DNA from: Hydra vulgaris
Lineage: Eukaryota > Cnidaria > Hydrozoa > Anthoathecata > Hydridae
DNA length: 64,000 nt
Reading direction: 5' to 3'
NCBI RefSeq assembly: GCF_038396675.1
Contig: NC_088931.1
Location: 58,242,001-58,306,000, forward strand
The notes under the pieces are model-generated. The model had not been told where the DNA came from and searched no databases. It saw only the letters and a list, made by a program, of their open reading frames with translations. This document shows, piece after piece, positions 15,735 through 28,025 of the stretch. Both the position numbers and the translations under genes were made by a program. The stretch's first letter is position 1. Each line of letters starts with the position of its first letter.

Positions 15735-16195
15735 CCATCGACAAAATGTGGCCAGATTTAATTTCCCCGGCATTAATTACCTATATTTAGAGATACAACA
15801 TGTACCATCTAATTGAAAAACCATCAGAATATTCCAGGACCACACGTGACCACCCCTAAAATGATCACCTGAGCGGTCATGACCACCCTTAAAGACCGAG
15901 TATGCCCAGTTTAAAATTACCTATATTTAGATATACAACATGTCCCATCTAATTGAAAAGCATCGGGTTGTCTCAGGACCACCCTTGGATCAGGATCACT
16001 AAAATGACCATTTAAGCGGTTATGACCACTTCTAAAGACAGAATATGCCAGAATTTGAATTCCCTGACAGCAGCTACCTATATTTAGATATGCAAAATGG
16101 CCCATCTAATTTAAAAACCATCGAAGAACCCCACTACCACCATTGACAACTCATAACATAACTACTTGTGTGGTCATGACCACTCTAAAATTAAA
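15735..16195. repeat. Diverged tandem array, about 140-157 bp units
   Basis: Three successive units begin ACCTATATTTAG at about 15779, 15919 and 16076. Each continues with a CATCTAATT block, an ACCATC or GCATCG block, CCAC-rich stretches, GCGGTCATGACCAC or a variant, and a run related to AAAGAC. It is a small satellite-like array and forms the downstream border of the LINE relic at 16200. Confidence 0.85.
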
Positions 16196-16199
16196 ATGG

Positions 16200-17400
16200 A
16201 GACCAAAAATGAAATTTTTTTATGTGATTAGTGGAATCAAGATATGAGATTGATGAATAGTGTTTAGCAAACAGCTCAGCTTTGTCTTTTGGTGGAGTAA
16301 GAAAATCTGAACCATGTAAGAGAGGTGAAAATACAGATTTGTCGTTATTATAGATACTGTTAAAGATTCTCCGGAAGTCTTAGGAGTCTAATTTTTAAGA
16401 CAAAACACAAGGTTTCGTGACATGAAAATAGCGGGCTTTGGCGTCAGATAAAACTTTTTTACAGTAGTTTCTAGCAATAGTAATCAGGCGTTTGTTTTCT
16501 TGACAATTGTTCTGGTGATAGATATGGAAGTAATGGTTACGATTTGAAATTAAAGCAGCATAATGAGAGGAAAACCATGGAGTAGAGTGAGGCTTGACTT
16601 GGAATTGTTGAGAGGAAATAAAAGGTTCCATGCCAGTCTAAATCCAAGAAGTTTCATAACTAGCATATTTGTCAGCAGAAAGACGAAAGATTTCTACGCA
16701 AAGGCCATTACAAAGAACATCACGAAAAGTGTTCCAGTCAGCTTCAAAATAGTTGTAAGAGATATGATGATAGGGGGCTCTGATGATGAAGAAGAATGAG
16801 ATAACAGTTTCAGAGAGATCAAATCGTGATCCGAAGCACCTAAGGGTTAATGTGAAGAAAATAAGCGCTGACTAGGATCAGAAACAAGAATGTGTAGAAA
16901 CTGAGCACTGACAAGGATCAGAAACAAGACATATTTTGAATAGAGAGGATAAATGATTCAGATCGTTTGAAAGGCAAATTAGAAAGTTGACTACTTGTGT
17001 CAGAGGTTGAGAAAGACAAAAGTTGTGGGCCAAAATATCTGCAGAGTCACTGACACTAGAACCAAGCCATTCAGTGTGATGATCAATAAATTCACCAACA
17101 ACAACGATATTGCCTGAAGGATAAAGAGAGGGCTTAATTAATTTGATCAGAAATTATATCAAAAATTGTTCAGTTTTGAGATGAAGGAGAGCGATATAGA
17201 ACATAGTATAAGTTGACAAAGTGAAGTGGAGATAAAGAAAAGCAGCTAAAAGAATAGGAAAATTAGGTTTGTTCCACAGATTTAAACCTAGGAAACTTGT
17301 TTTGAGTCTGTGGGTTCAAACTTATTTTCCCAACTAATAAGTGAACTTTTACGAATGTAAATGCCTAAAGCTCCAAATGAAGCCTCAACAATACACACTA
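16200..17400 (-). pseudogene. LINE relic: endonuclease C-terminal part and linker
   Basis: On the minus strand, pieces of an APE-type endonuclease are visible: YRSPSSQN near 17190, NIVVVGEF then DHHTEWLGSSVSDSA near 17030-17115. A linker follows with YFEADWNTFRDVLCNGLCVE (about 16690-16750) and a 78-codon open stretch rich in basic residues (16395-16631) containing PHSTPWFSSHYAALI. The chain order matches non-LTR retrotransposons of the Jockey/CR1 group with endonuclease before reverse transcriptase. The reverse transcriptase is absent. Stops and frameshifts separate the pieces. Confidence 0.75.
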
Positions 17401-17466
17401 AAAGTTCAAACCGGGACACCATCTATGCGCAACATAGCACCGTTAGTACTCAAATATTTTATAGCT

Positions 17467-17752
17467 GTTGATAGAATCAATTTATCTAAGAGCTACGACA
17501 AAGTAGGAAAATCTGACAACCAGCCAGCCTTAAAACCATAAAACTGAGTTTTATAGCTGTACCCTGATTAAGAGATAATAGAATGAGTTTTTTAGTCATA
17601 AAAACAGTTGTTGATAGAATCGGTCTCTCTGAGAGCTTCGTGAGAGGTCGGTAAACCCAACTAGCAGTTGGCCTTAGAACCATAAAACTGAGTTCTATAG
17701 CTGTATCCTCGTTAAAAGATAAAAAAAATTAGATTTCTAGTCGTAAAAACAG
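17467..17752. repeat. Diverged tandem duplication, about 142 bp units
   Basis: Two units, about 17467-17607 and 17608-17752, share TGTTGATAGAATC, AGAACCATAAAACTGAG or a variant, TATAGCTGTA and GTCATAAAAACA-like ends. The duplicated part lies upstream of the endonuclease piece on the minus strand and may be 5' sequence of the same LINE. Confidence 0.75.
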
Positions 17753-18939
17753 AGACACAAGCAAAACTCATGCAATTAGTTAAAAAGATCCAGCATTCAA
17801 CATTCTAAACTGGAAACAGTGTATTATAAATACATCTACGCCAGTCTGATAAATAAAGAAGGGGTGCGAAGCTGGTCAACAAATAGAACCTGTTTACCCG
17901 TTACATGTGTGAGCATGAGTTTTATTGTTTTTGACTTATTAGAACCAAGGTCTTGATCCCGATCTTTTAAAAACTTTCAAAGCCTTGGTCTTGGTCTTGA
18001 ACCCAAATGTCTTTGTCTTAATCTTGCTCTTGGCTTTTACTGTGTTGACTACATCTCTGATAATAAGTGACTTGCCTTCAAATGCGCATTTTTAAACAGC
18101 TGTTTTATTATAATTCAATAGAATTTAGTATGCTTTTATAAGTTTTATACTATGTTGGGAAACAAAGATAAACTTAAATTTGACAAATCGAAAATTACAA
18201 TACTTTTTAAAGGTCGATGATATATATTTTTATAATAAACGTCCTCTTCCGTGTTTTAAGCGTCTAAAAGGAAGTAATTTCTTAAAATTGGACTTAATTT
18301 GCTTTTCCAGTGTCGGTGAGACCTGGACTGGATTTTTGTCCTGTTTCAAGTTGTTAGCCAATTAAAATACTTTAAAAATAATTTACCATGAAGGCATGGT
18401 AAATTATTTCTTAAATATTTTAATACAGTTTTGAAAAGTATAAAAGCAAAAAAGATTGCAAAACATAATTTTTTGTTTGTAAGAGTTAGTTATGTTGATG
18501 CAAACACTATATAAATAATAAATAATACAAAATTAGCTTCAGAATTACAAAAAATATATATACTTAATTTGTTAGTTACAATTTTTGTGAAATACAACAC
18601 CTTGCAAATTAAAATTTATAAAATAATTTTTTCTATTTGATCAAAAGTTCATAAAAAATGTTCAAAAAAAATTGATGCAGAACCATGTTGTCAATAAAGC
18701 TGAAAATTGCCGAAAACAAAAATTGATAGCAGTTAACATTAGACTTGTTGAATCTTTTTAAGACCTATGACATATATTCTTTGTCTTGAAGTGCCATAAG
18801 TTTTAACATTGATTTAAGATTGTTTTCTTTTGAGATTTTTTTTTTCAAGCACCTTCGGTTGCACAAACTTTATATTGTTTGCAATTTTTTTATAATTTGA
18901 ATTTTGGTGTCTGGTGTTATAGTTGAGAATACTTTCCAA
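17753..18939. other. AT-rich DNA without a recognised gene
   Basis: A low-complexity run of CTTGGTCTTG-like motifs lies near 17945-18045. A perfect 14-bp-arm hairpin (AATAATTTACCATG and its inverse around AAGG) lies at about 18378-18409. Nothing coding was recognised. Confidence 0.5.
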
Positions 18940-19735
18940 CTTACATTCAGAACTAAACTCAGTTTTGTATTGAAAACTCCTTTACTTATCTGCTGAGTAT
19001 TTTACTTTATCTTTACTTTAGATATATGGAACATTAATAAGCCATCAATAATTCTTAGCAACTGTTTGAACGTCCATCATATGCTCTTCTTTAATTTGAA
19101 TCAACATGATTGGATTCTTTCACGGTATGTATTTTAGAATTCTTACAAGGCTAATTGGACTCTAAGCTATAGCTTCTTCCATATTTCTTTCAATAATACT
19201 ATGTAACCTGTCAATCTCCTTGAAAACACTTCTGCGATGCACAAGAGTTGCTCCATAAACAAATTTCAGTTATGAGATTCATCTGCAACTATTAGATCAA
19301 GTATAACAAAAAGAGCACTAGCTATATCATTTCCTGTTCGGCCAATAGAAGTTCTGTCCAGACTGAACTACAATTTTTTTTTTTTTTGTAATTGACCATA
19401 GTGCAGTCGAATTAAAAACAGTCATTTTCATTTGTAAAAAAAGTTGGAAACGTTTGCTGTTGGTAGGCTGAAAACATTTTTCATACCGAAGCAAATAACA
19501 CACTTGCTTTTATCAAACTAATCACAATTAGTCTTTATTACTTCATGAATTTCATATTCTATTCTTTCATTTGAGTTAGGTGAAGTTAGGTTTTAAATAA
19601 TGAACTTCAATATTAAACTCTGTGTTAAATATTGATTTATACATATTTTTTGCAGGAATAACGTTGTCAGAAACATATTTTTCACAATATTTCTCAAACA
19701 AAATGGTCATATTCAGATTTTCTTAAAATGTACTT
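18940..19735 (-). pseudogene. Degraded gene of an unnamed transposon-associated protein family
   Basis: Coding-like blocks follow each other on the minus strand in separate frames. The first is FEKYCEKYVSDNVIPAKNMY with IFNTEFNIEV (about 19600-19720). The second is FSLPTANVSNFFYK (about 19445-19485). The third is IVADESHN (about 19265-19310). The last holds EIDRLHSIIERNMEEAI, SPISLVRIL and IKEEHMMDVQTVAKNY (about 19035-19250). The order resembles uncharacterised proteins that I recall in many copies from cnidarian and arthropod genomes. Several stops interrupt it. I cannot name the enzyme class. Confidence 0.45.
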
Positions 19736-20367
19736 TTTGCTTGTACTTTTGTAACAAAAGTGACTGTTAAAAAGTTTCTTGATCAACAACGCTAATTTTT
19801 AATTTACATTTAAAACGACATGTGTGTGGTCTCTTTTACAGTCTTTTATAAATTTACCCCGTCGTATTTTACCGTTTACAGGCTATGTATTACCACCAAA
19901 AAAACTTGAACCATTCGATTTAAGTTTTTTTCTTATTTCTTTTTTCCAGGAGGTAGGGTCTCGTTTTTGTTTGCGTGTAATATATATTCCTGTTTTCCTG
20001 TGTTTTCTGCTACTTTCCCGAGCATCTCTGTTCGAATCAGTTTGATTATGGAAATCATCATTTTTATCAGTATAATTGTGATTGAGATTCAGAGTAGTTG
20101 AATTGAAGATTATGTTGTAATTGAATGTAAACTTCTAGTTCCTTTAAGTTTCTAAATTATTAAATATTATATATACATAATAATAATAACAATATTAACA
20201 GTTATAATATATTAAGTATATAGAACTAAGTATTAAGCATTGGCTAGTCTAAACAGTTCGTGATTGTATAATTTAAAGATCTTTATAATTATATTCGTAC
20301 CTTTGAGAGACTTCATCTGCAGTTTTATGGTACGCCATTGTACTGATATCAAATAGAGTATTATCGG
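19736..20367. other. AT-rich DNA, nothing recognised
   Basis: One 73-codon plus-strand frame at 19824 has no family resemblance and is likely chance. No repeats of note. Confidence 0.5.
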
Positions 20368-20500
20368 TGTCACGTTAAATAAGTAGATTGTTAAATATGT
20401 AGACAATCAGTTCTGCGCAAGCGTGGCGCATGCACAGATATAGCGTAAAGCTTCCACTAGTTGGGTTAAATCTATCGTTAAATAAGTAGCCTTGTTTCCG
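20368..20500. repeat. Dispersed repeat with GTTAAATAAGTAGA motifs, copy 2
   Basis: CACGTTAAATAAGTAGATTG at 20371 is followed by GTTAAATATGTAGACAA. A GC-richer CTGCGCAAGCGTGGCGC stretch comes next, and a third GTTAAATAAGTAG lies near 20481. It matches copy 1 at 12836-12920 in the paired motifs and the neighbouring CTGCGCA stretch. Confidence 0.7.
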
Positions 20501-21190
20501 TTAGGTATAGGCTCATAATAATTAAATTTCAGCAATAAGCATATTTTTAAATTTGTTTAAAGTTTTATAAGAAAATGCCAGTCCCGGGGCGGATCTTGGG
20601 TGTCGCCACTGATGCGCGTGCATCAGTCTATTTGCACCGTTAAGCTTATGTGTATCTCTTTTTCATTTTTTTCTTTCATAATAAAAAATTAACGTTGAAT
20701 TTAGAATCTGATATTCAAAAAAATGGTAAAATTTGTTTTAACTCGAAAAAAATTATTAAATCTAAAGTCAATTTTATTTGATCTCTTTAATTATACATTC
20801 GTTGTTTAGACAAAATTTCCTGCGTTTTTGAGCAACTAATGCAATTGTTCTTCACTAAATACAAATGTTATTAGTTATAGAATAAATATTTTAGGCTTTA
20901 AGCAATAATATTTCTACATTTTTACAAGTTTTTCCTATCACTTTGTAGCAAGTGATGCAATTATACTTTAAATCATAAATGATTGGTTAAAAAACAAATT
21001 AAACTAATCGGTTTGTATTAAAATAGCAATTGCGACAGTTACTACAAACCTTCCGCAAAAAAAGACAAAAATATTTCAAATAAGATAAAGAATGTTTTTA
21101 AATAACCAATCAATTTTTTAAAATGTTTACAACAATTGCATCAGTTGCTCCAATTTGTTCAAAATTTACAAAATTCCGATATGCCACCTG
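20501..21190. other. AT-rich DNA with a small GC-rich patch
   Basis: A GC-rich patch at about 20580-20645 contains ACTGATGCGCGTGCATCAGT, a short hairpin with 8-bp arms. The rest is AT-rich with no recognisable gene. Confidence 0.5.
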
Positions 21191-22025
21191 ATATACAGAG
21201 AGTTACAAAAGTAATCGTACAGTGAATTATTAAATAAATTTAGTCATTTTTTATATATTTTTTCAGGTTTTTTCGGTGAAATTATGTACAAAATATATTT
21301 TATAGACCAAAATTAATGCGAAATGGAAAGAAAAATATTCTATTTTTAGAAAATTCCTTCGAAAAACTTAGACACATAAAAAAGGTCTTGCTTAAAATAT
21401 TACAAAAGTTTTCCTACGATATAAAAATCTTTCAGAAAAGCAGAAAGGAGTATTAAGAATGGTATCAAAAAACTAAATTTCAATAACGTGTTGCTTTTCC
21501 CTTGCTTTTTGTAACAGCACTCAATCGATCTGGCATAGAATAAACCAGTTTTTTTGTGATTTCATGACTTAAACAATTCCATGCACTCTCTAAGACCACT
21601 TTCATCTGTGGTTTGTTAGTGAATTGAATTGTACACAGTTTAAGTTCCAATTCTGACCATAAGTGCTCAATTGGGTTGAGATCTGGACTTTGAGCTGGTG
21701 TTTTGATCACTCCAGGACAGTTGTAGAGCATCCAGAAACATGTATCAAAAGCACTATGCTTCGAATCGTTGTCCTTGTTGTACTTATATACACCAGTCAA
21801 CCCCAATTTTTCAGCACTTTGGTTTAAGTTTTAATTGAGGACATCAATATAAACACGGGCGTTCATGGTAGTTTCTATAAAATGTAATTTACCAACCCCA
21901 GAAGCCGCCATACAGCCCCAAACCATGACAACACCCTCACCATGTTTGATTGTTGCTACAATATTTCGCTCTTCTAACTCTGTATTGGAATTTCTCCAAA
22001 CAATAACACGTCCAACCGATCAAAA
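21191..22025 (-). mobile_element. 5'-truncated Tc1/mariner element with doubled terminal repeat
   Basis: The right end on the minus strand carries the motif GTTACAAAAGTAATCGTAC at 21202-21220. A related ATTACAAAAGTTTTCCTAC lies about 200 bases inward at 21400-21418. This is the inverted-repeat/direct-repeat layout of some Tc1-like elements. The other end is lost where the plus-strand Tc1 element begins. Confidence 0.7.
21480..22020 (-). pseudogene. Tc1/mariner transposase C-terminal half
   Basis: The last 108 codons are open and include SPDLNPIEHLWSELELKL and an end reading SKGKATRY. Upstream, with a stop between, come VVMVWGCMAASGVGKL and VYKYNKDNDSKHSAFDT. The second Asp motif survives as DNDSKHSA, and the Glu in PIEHLW is present. 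The N-terminal DNA-binding half and the first Asp are missing. Confidence 0.85.
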
Positions 22026-22129
22026 AAAATTAAATTTGCTTTAAATTAGCAAAAGTTACAGTCTCTCAGAACTCTTTAGAAATTTATTTTTCCCATTTTT
22101 TTAAAATATTCTTTTAATGACCTGAGTTA

Positions 22130-23724
<1,595 letters not shown>

Positions 23725-23769
23725 TAAAATCATTAATAAAAAGACATTATTGATTTTTAAATAAGACAA

Positions 23770-25640
23770 GTTTTGTCAATTGCTTCCGAAGGTTTTTTCT
23801 AGTTAGTTTGGCAGTTTGTTCTTTTCCAAGTTGATAAAGGCGTCTTTTTGCATATTTTCTGAAATGAGTTAAACCAGCAAAAATAAATGGTTATCACTTA
23901 TTGCTGAGTCAAACATATGAGAAGCTAGTTCAGTGAAAATTTTAGAGAAATCCACAGACCTCAAAACAGCACTTGCAATAGCTTTTTAAATACTTATTTT
24001 ATTTGGAAGATGGCCATCTGTTGAAGCAAGCAATCTTTGGAAACACTTTTCAGTTTTTTCGCATATGATAATAACACTTATGGTTGGCTTAATCAAACCT
24101 CCTCTGTCTTTGAATTTTAAAAAGCTATTTTGTTCAAAATGAAAAAGGAATGCTAGTGCATTTTGACATTTAATGCAGATAATTTTTTTTAAGTCATTTT
24201 AGCTACATATCAAGCAATATATGAAATTAAAGCTGAAATTTGGAATATCTGCATTATCATGATCACTAATTGTTGGTTTTCTCTCTCTATCAAATCGTTT
24301 TTTCTAATTAATTCAATTTCGGTCATAGATATTTTAGTACTGGAGTCAGCAAAAGAATCGTCTAAAACATTTATTATATGTGTTTTATCTCTGATGTTGC
24401 AGTTACCATTTGAACATTGAATGCTACTTCGCATCAAGAGTCGTTTATATGTGGCTGTGAATTGTTGGCAATTGGGATTGTTGTTGAACATTCCTGCAGA
24501 TCTTACAGCACCAAAAAAAATCTCTAGATGGTCTTGACTGAGCTTATATGTTAACAAATAATTTAGTGGTGAGCCTTCTTTTTCAACCCAGTCAAGAAGT
24601 ATACCTTGAACAGATTTAATTGCTACCAAAAATCTAATAAAACCAGCTTTTCTACTAGACAAAATCATTTGCGTACCAGAATATCTTTAAGACTAATGGT
24701 ATAATTAAATGCCATGTCAAGAAATGGAAACCAAAGTGCCTTGTTACTTGTACCCTTTGGCAAATGGGTTTCTTGATTTTAATATGTCATATAATCGATC
24801 TATTATGCGATTAAACTCAACGGCAGCACCACAGCCTCCAAACTGTGACAATTTAAAATTTTCTGAGCAAAAAAGTAAAGCATCAGCAACACTTGAATTG
24901 AATATTTGAGCAGCTAGGTTTACTTTCATTTTTTGCTGCCTGACTGCTATATGGGCTAATTTCAACTTGTTTCCCATTCTAATTCCTTCTTTGGATTGCA
25001 ATTTTTTAAGTTCTACTAAGTAATACCTCCTGATTCTATTATTATTGCTGTCCACAATAATAATATGATATGCATCTAACAATACATACACTTTTCACAT
25101 GACTTACCTGGATTTGGAAAACTGGGTAATAAATTACTTGGTTTTAAAATTGCACCAAGTTCAGAAAGCATTGCAAAGTTGTATGATGGACCATCACAAG
25201 TTAGCGAAACAACTTTAACACCAACATCAAAAAGTTTCTTCAAACAATTTCCAACTAAAATGGCACGTTCCGCTCCATTAAGTCCATCAATATAAAAATA
25301 ACCACATGGTACTTTTAATTACAATTTATTAAAACCACCATTAGAACAAGTGCATCTCTTGCCAATGGTAAAGAATCATCATTTTCAATCCCATTTCCAA
25401 GATCAACAAATCCTCTAAATTTCTTTCCATCCCACTGTACCTGCTTCTTTATTGCCATCTCATCAAGCATAAGAGAGCACAAAATCTCACGACCTTTTTT
25501 GAGGCACATACAGCAGCTTGCAGAGCAATAAAAGCAGCTTTGGTGAATCCAGGTTTGGCTGGTACTTTTGGTGTACAAATGTCTTATTTGAGATTGATGT
25601 GGTAGTGCCAATTGAAAAGCCTTTCGAACAAACTTTTAAG
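23770..25640 (-). pseudogene. P-element/THAP9-like transposase, broken
   Basis: Blocks in order on the minus strand match the catalytic part of P-element and THAP9 transposases. These are SLMLDEMAIKK with FRGFVDLGNG (about 25380-25470), VPCGYFYIDGL and VVSLTCDGPSYN (about 25190-25310), EGIRMGNKLKLAHI with VADALLFC (about 24870-25000), LNYLLTYKLSQDHLEIFFG (about 24520-24580), and a C-terminal CIKCQNAL with RGGL block (about 24090-24180). Such enzymes use GTP and move DNA by cut and paste. Stops or frameshifts lie near 24680, 25095-25130, 25315 and 24195. No THAP zinc finger was seen upstream. The tail fades out toward 23770 at the TA array. Confidence 0.85.
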
Positions 25641-26182
25641 CTTTAGAACAATGAAATTGCAAAGTCATTGCAAAAGATCGTCGTTCGTCAAATAAAAAAA
25701 TATTATTTAAAATATATTTTGACAAAATGAATAATTATACTGCTATTTTAAACTATCGAAGTTAAGTTTAACCTAAAAACATATTCTGGGTAAAGGCTCA
25801 TCTATCGAAGTTAAGTGCAACCTACAAAAAATAAAAACAGGTAGGATATTTTTTTTTAATTGTTATAATGTAATCTTCCGTTAAGAAAAGTTTAAAAGAT
25901 TAAATTTGCAAAAATATATAAATAGATATTTGGGACTAGAAGAAGATAAGTACAGATTAACTTTACTGAGAAAAAATAATTTAATTTTTATTAAATATTT
26001 TATACATATTAACGCTTTATCTTTAACATCTATCGCTTTTGAAATATGTTTTTACTTTGATACTTTTATTATACTGACCCAAAAGATATACTATGTAAAG
26101 CCAATGTGTTTGAAATACGTTGATGCAATATGTAAATGTATTTTATTTCATAACTTTTAAATGCGCATTTTGTGATTTCTTG
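25641..26182. other. AT-rich spacer with a 23-bp direct repeat
   Basis: CTATCGAAGTTAAGT followed by AACCTA occurs twice, at about 25755 and 25802, 47 bases apart, upstream of the P-like pseudogene's N-terminal side. It might be a terminal or subterminal motif of that element. Otherwise nothing was recognised. Confidence 0.45.
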
Positions 26183-26184
26183 TA

Positions 26185-27804
26185 CAGCGGAGAAAATAGA
26201 ATTAGCCTCACCATGTGCTGATCCAATATTTTGTAAATCTGTAAACAAGTTTGTGCGGTACAACTTTTGTATCCACACACATATAATTACTGTTACAAAC
26301 AACAACTTTTTAGATTATAATATAGCATAATTAAATTGCGGAACATTTGATAAAACCATAAAATGTATAATACTTGATATTTGCGGTAACAAATAGAATT
26401 AGCCTCATCAATAATTATTTTCAGTTTACTTGTATATTTTGATCTGGTGATACGCATTTGTGAGTTAGTTTTTTATTATTATTTGTAAGTTAAACAAAGA
26501 CTGTGAAATCAGTGCTCATAAAGTTTTTAACATTTGGTTTTTGATACCTTTATTTGAAATGGGACGTGGTAAGCGTTTAACAAATGAAGAATTAGCAGTA
26601 ATCAAAGCATACAAAGATACAGGCTTATCTAATCGGGAAATTGCAAAGAAAATTAAAAGATCTCCAAAAGTGGTTAACAATTACTTCAAGATTGGCGTTA
26701 ATTATGGAGCCTATAAGGGAAGTGGTGGCAAACGTAAAATTGATAATCGTACTAAACGAGTTATTGTACGTCGTGCTGCTGCTCAGCACATGACTGCATC
26801 TCAAATTCGTGCTGATTTACAATTACCTGTATCTGTTCAACGTGTGAGACAAATCTTACATGAAGATCCAAACACAGTTTGGAAAAAGCGTAAACCAAAA
26901 CCAAAACTTACTGCTCGTCATAAAAAAGTTAGATTACAATTTGCGAAAGAACACATGTCTTGGCAAGAAGAGTGGCATCAAGTTCTCTTCAGTGATGAAA
27001 AAAAGTTCAATCTAAATGGTCCTGATGGCTATCAATATTACTGGCACGATCTTCGAAAAGAGAAAGAAACTCGGATGAGTCGTAACTTTGGGGGTGGAAA
27101 TGTTATGGTTTGGGGGGCTTTTTCCTTTGCTGGAAAACTTCCACTGGCATGGATTTCAACAAAAATGAATTCACAGGACTACATTGACTTATTAGAAATA
27201 AGTTTACTTGAACATGGTGAGGAATTGATGGGTGAAACTTTCACTTTCCAACAAGATAATGCTACTATCCATAATTCAAAGCTTACAAAAGCTTGGTTTA
27301 GAGAAAAAAATATTCACGTAATGGAATGGCCCGCACGTAGTCCAGACCTTAACCCAATTGAAAATCTATGGGGAATACTTTCTAGAAAGGTTTATGAAAA
27401 TGGTAAGCAATTTGAATGCACTTTGGAGCTGAAAACTCGTATCAGAGAAGCTTGGAATGAAATATCTATAGAAACTATCCAAAATCTTGTGACTAGTATG
27501 TCAAACCGCATATTTGAAGTCATTAAAAATTCAGGAAGCTATACTAAATACTAAATGAGCAAAAAAACAAAATATTTTCTTTATTTTTTGTATATAACGC
27601 TAATGAGGCTAATTCTATTTTCTCCACAAATTGAATATTTTTAATTTTTTTTCCATTTGGAATTAATTAAGCATACCAATTTATAAACTTTTTAGTTGTA
27701 GTAGAAGTAACAAGAAATAAAGTAGATTTCATAATTGTTTACCTGCAATTTTTGTTAAATTAGAACAAAAAATAAAGGTGAGGCTAATTCTATTTTCTCC
27801 GCTG
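26185..27804 (+). mobile_element. Complete Tc1/mariner element with IR/DR ends and TA target duplication
   Basis: Both ends begin CAGCGGAGAAAATAGAATTA (26185 onward, and reverse complement from 27804) and are bordered by TA at 26183-26184 and 27805-27806. Each end carries the core AATAGAATTAGCCTCA a second time further in: about 26391-26408 on the left and about 27604-27632 on the right. This is the inverted-repeat/direct-repeat layout of elements such as those around Sleeping Beauty. The 1620-bp element encloses one intact transposase gene and could be autonomous. Confidence 0.93.
26559..27554 (+). CDS. Intact Tc1-group transposase
   Basis: An uninterrupted frame, 337 residues from the Met at 26541 or 331 from the Met at 26559. 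I prefer the second because the element's relatives begin with a short basic stretch (MGRGKRLTNEE). The enzyme cuts out and reinserts its own element at TA sites in the nucleus. Two helix-turn-helix blocks lie at about residues 17-50 and 75-110 of the longer form, the first with NREIAKKIKRSPKVV. The catalytic triad is complete: Asp152 in VLFSDEKKF, Asp239 in FQQDNATIH and Glu274 in DLNPIENLW, with 34 residues between the last two (DD34E). A GGGNVMVWGAF block lies between. It ends GSYTKY with TAA at 27552-27554. Codon use is AT-rich like the surroundings. No promoter or intron was seen. Its sister at 10965-11946 is broken. Confidence 0.93.
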   Translation: MGRGKRLTNEELAVIKAYKDTGLSNREIAKKIKRSPKVVNNYFKIGVNYGAYKGSGGKRKIDNRTKRVIVRRAAAQHMTASQIRADLQLPVSVQRVRQILHEDPNTVWKKRKPKPKLTARHKKVRLQFAKEHMSWQEEWHQVLFSDEKKFNLNGPDGYQYYWHDLRKEKETRMSRNFGGGNVMVWGAFSFAGKLPLAWISTKMNSQDYIDLLEISLLEHGEELMGETFTFQQDNATIHNSKLTKAWFREKNIHVMEWPARSPDLNPIENLWGILSRKVYENGKQFECTLELKTRIREAWNEISIETIQNLVTSMSNRIFEVIKNSGSYTKY

Positions 27805-27891
27805 TATTTTCCTTTTCAAAACAAATTGTTCAAACAAAAATTCACATGATGCAGTACTGAAATGTTACTCGAAAATTTAAGACCGCGCACA

Positions 27892-28025
27892 GAGAACTTT
27901 TTATAAAATAAATACCACACTCCGAGAACATTTTATAAAATAAAAACCACACTCAGAGAACATTTTATAAAATAAAAACCACACTCAGAGAACATTTTAT
28001 ATAATAAATATCACGCTCAGAGAAC
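27892..28025. repeat. 32-bp tandem repeat, four units
   Basis: GAGAAC starts at 27892, 27924, 27956, 27988 and 28020, exactly 32 bases apart. Units read GAGAACATTTTATAAAATAA followed by AAACCACACTC with few differences. There are no unique spacers between units, so it is a minisatellite and not a CRISPR-like array. Confidence 0.95.

Noticed and set aside
27892-28025. CRISPR-like regular repeats
   Set aside because: Repeats are contiguous without unique spacers, and the sequence is animal DNA.
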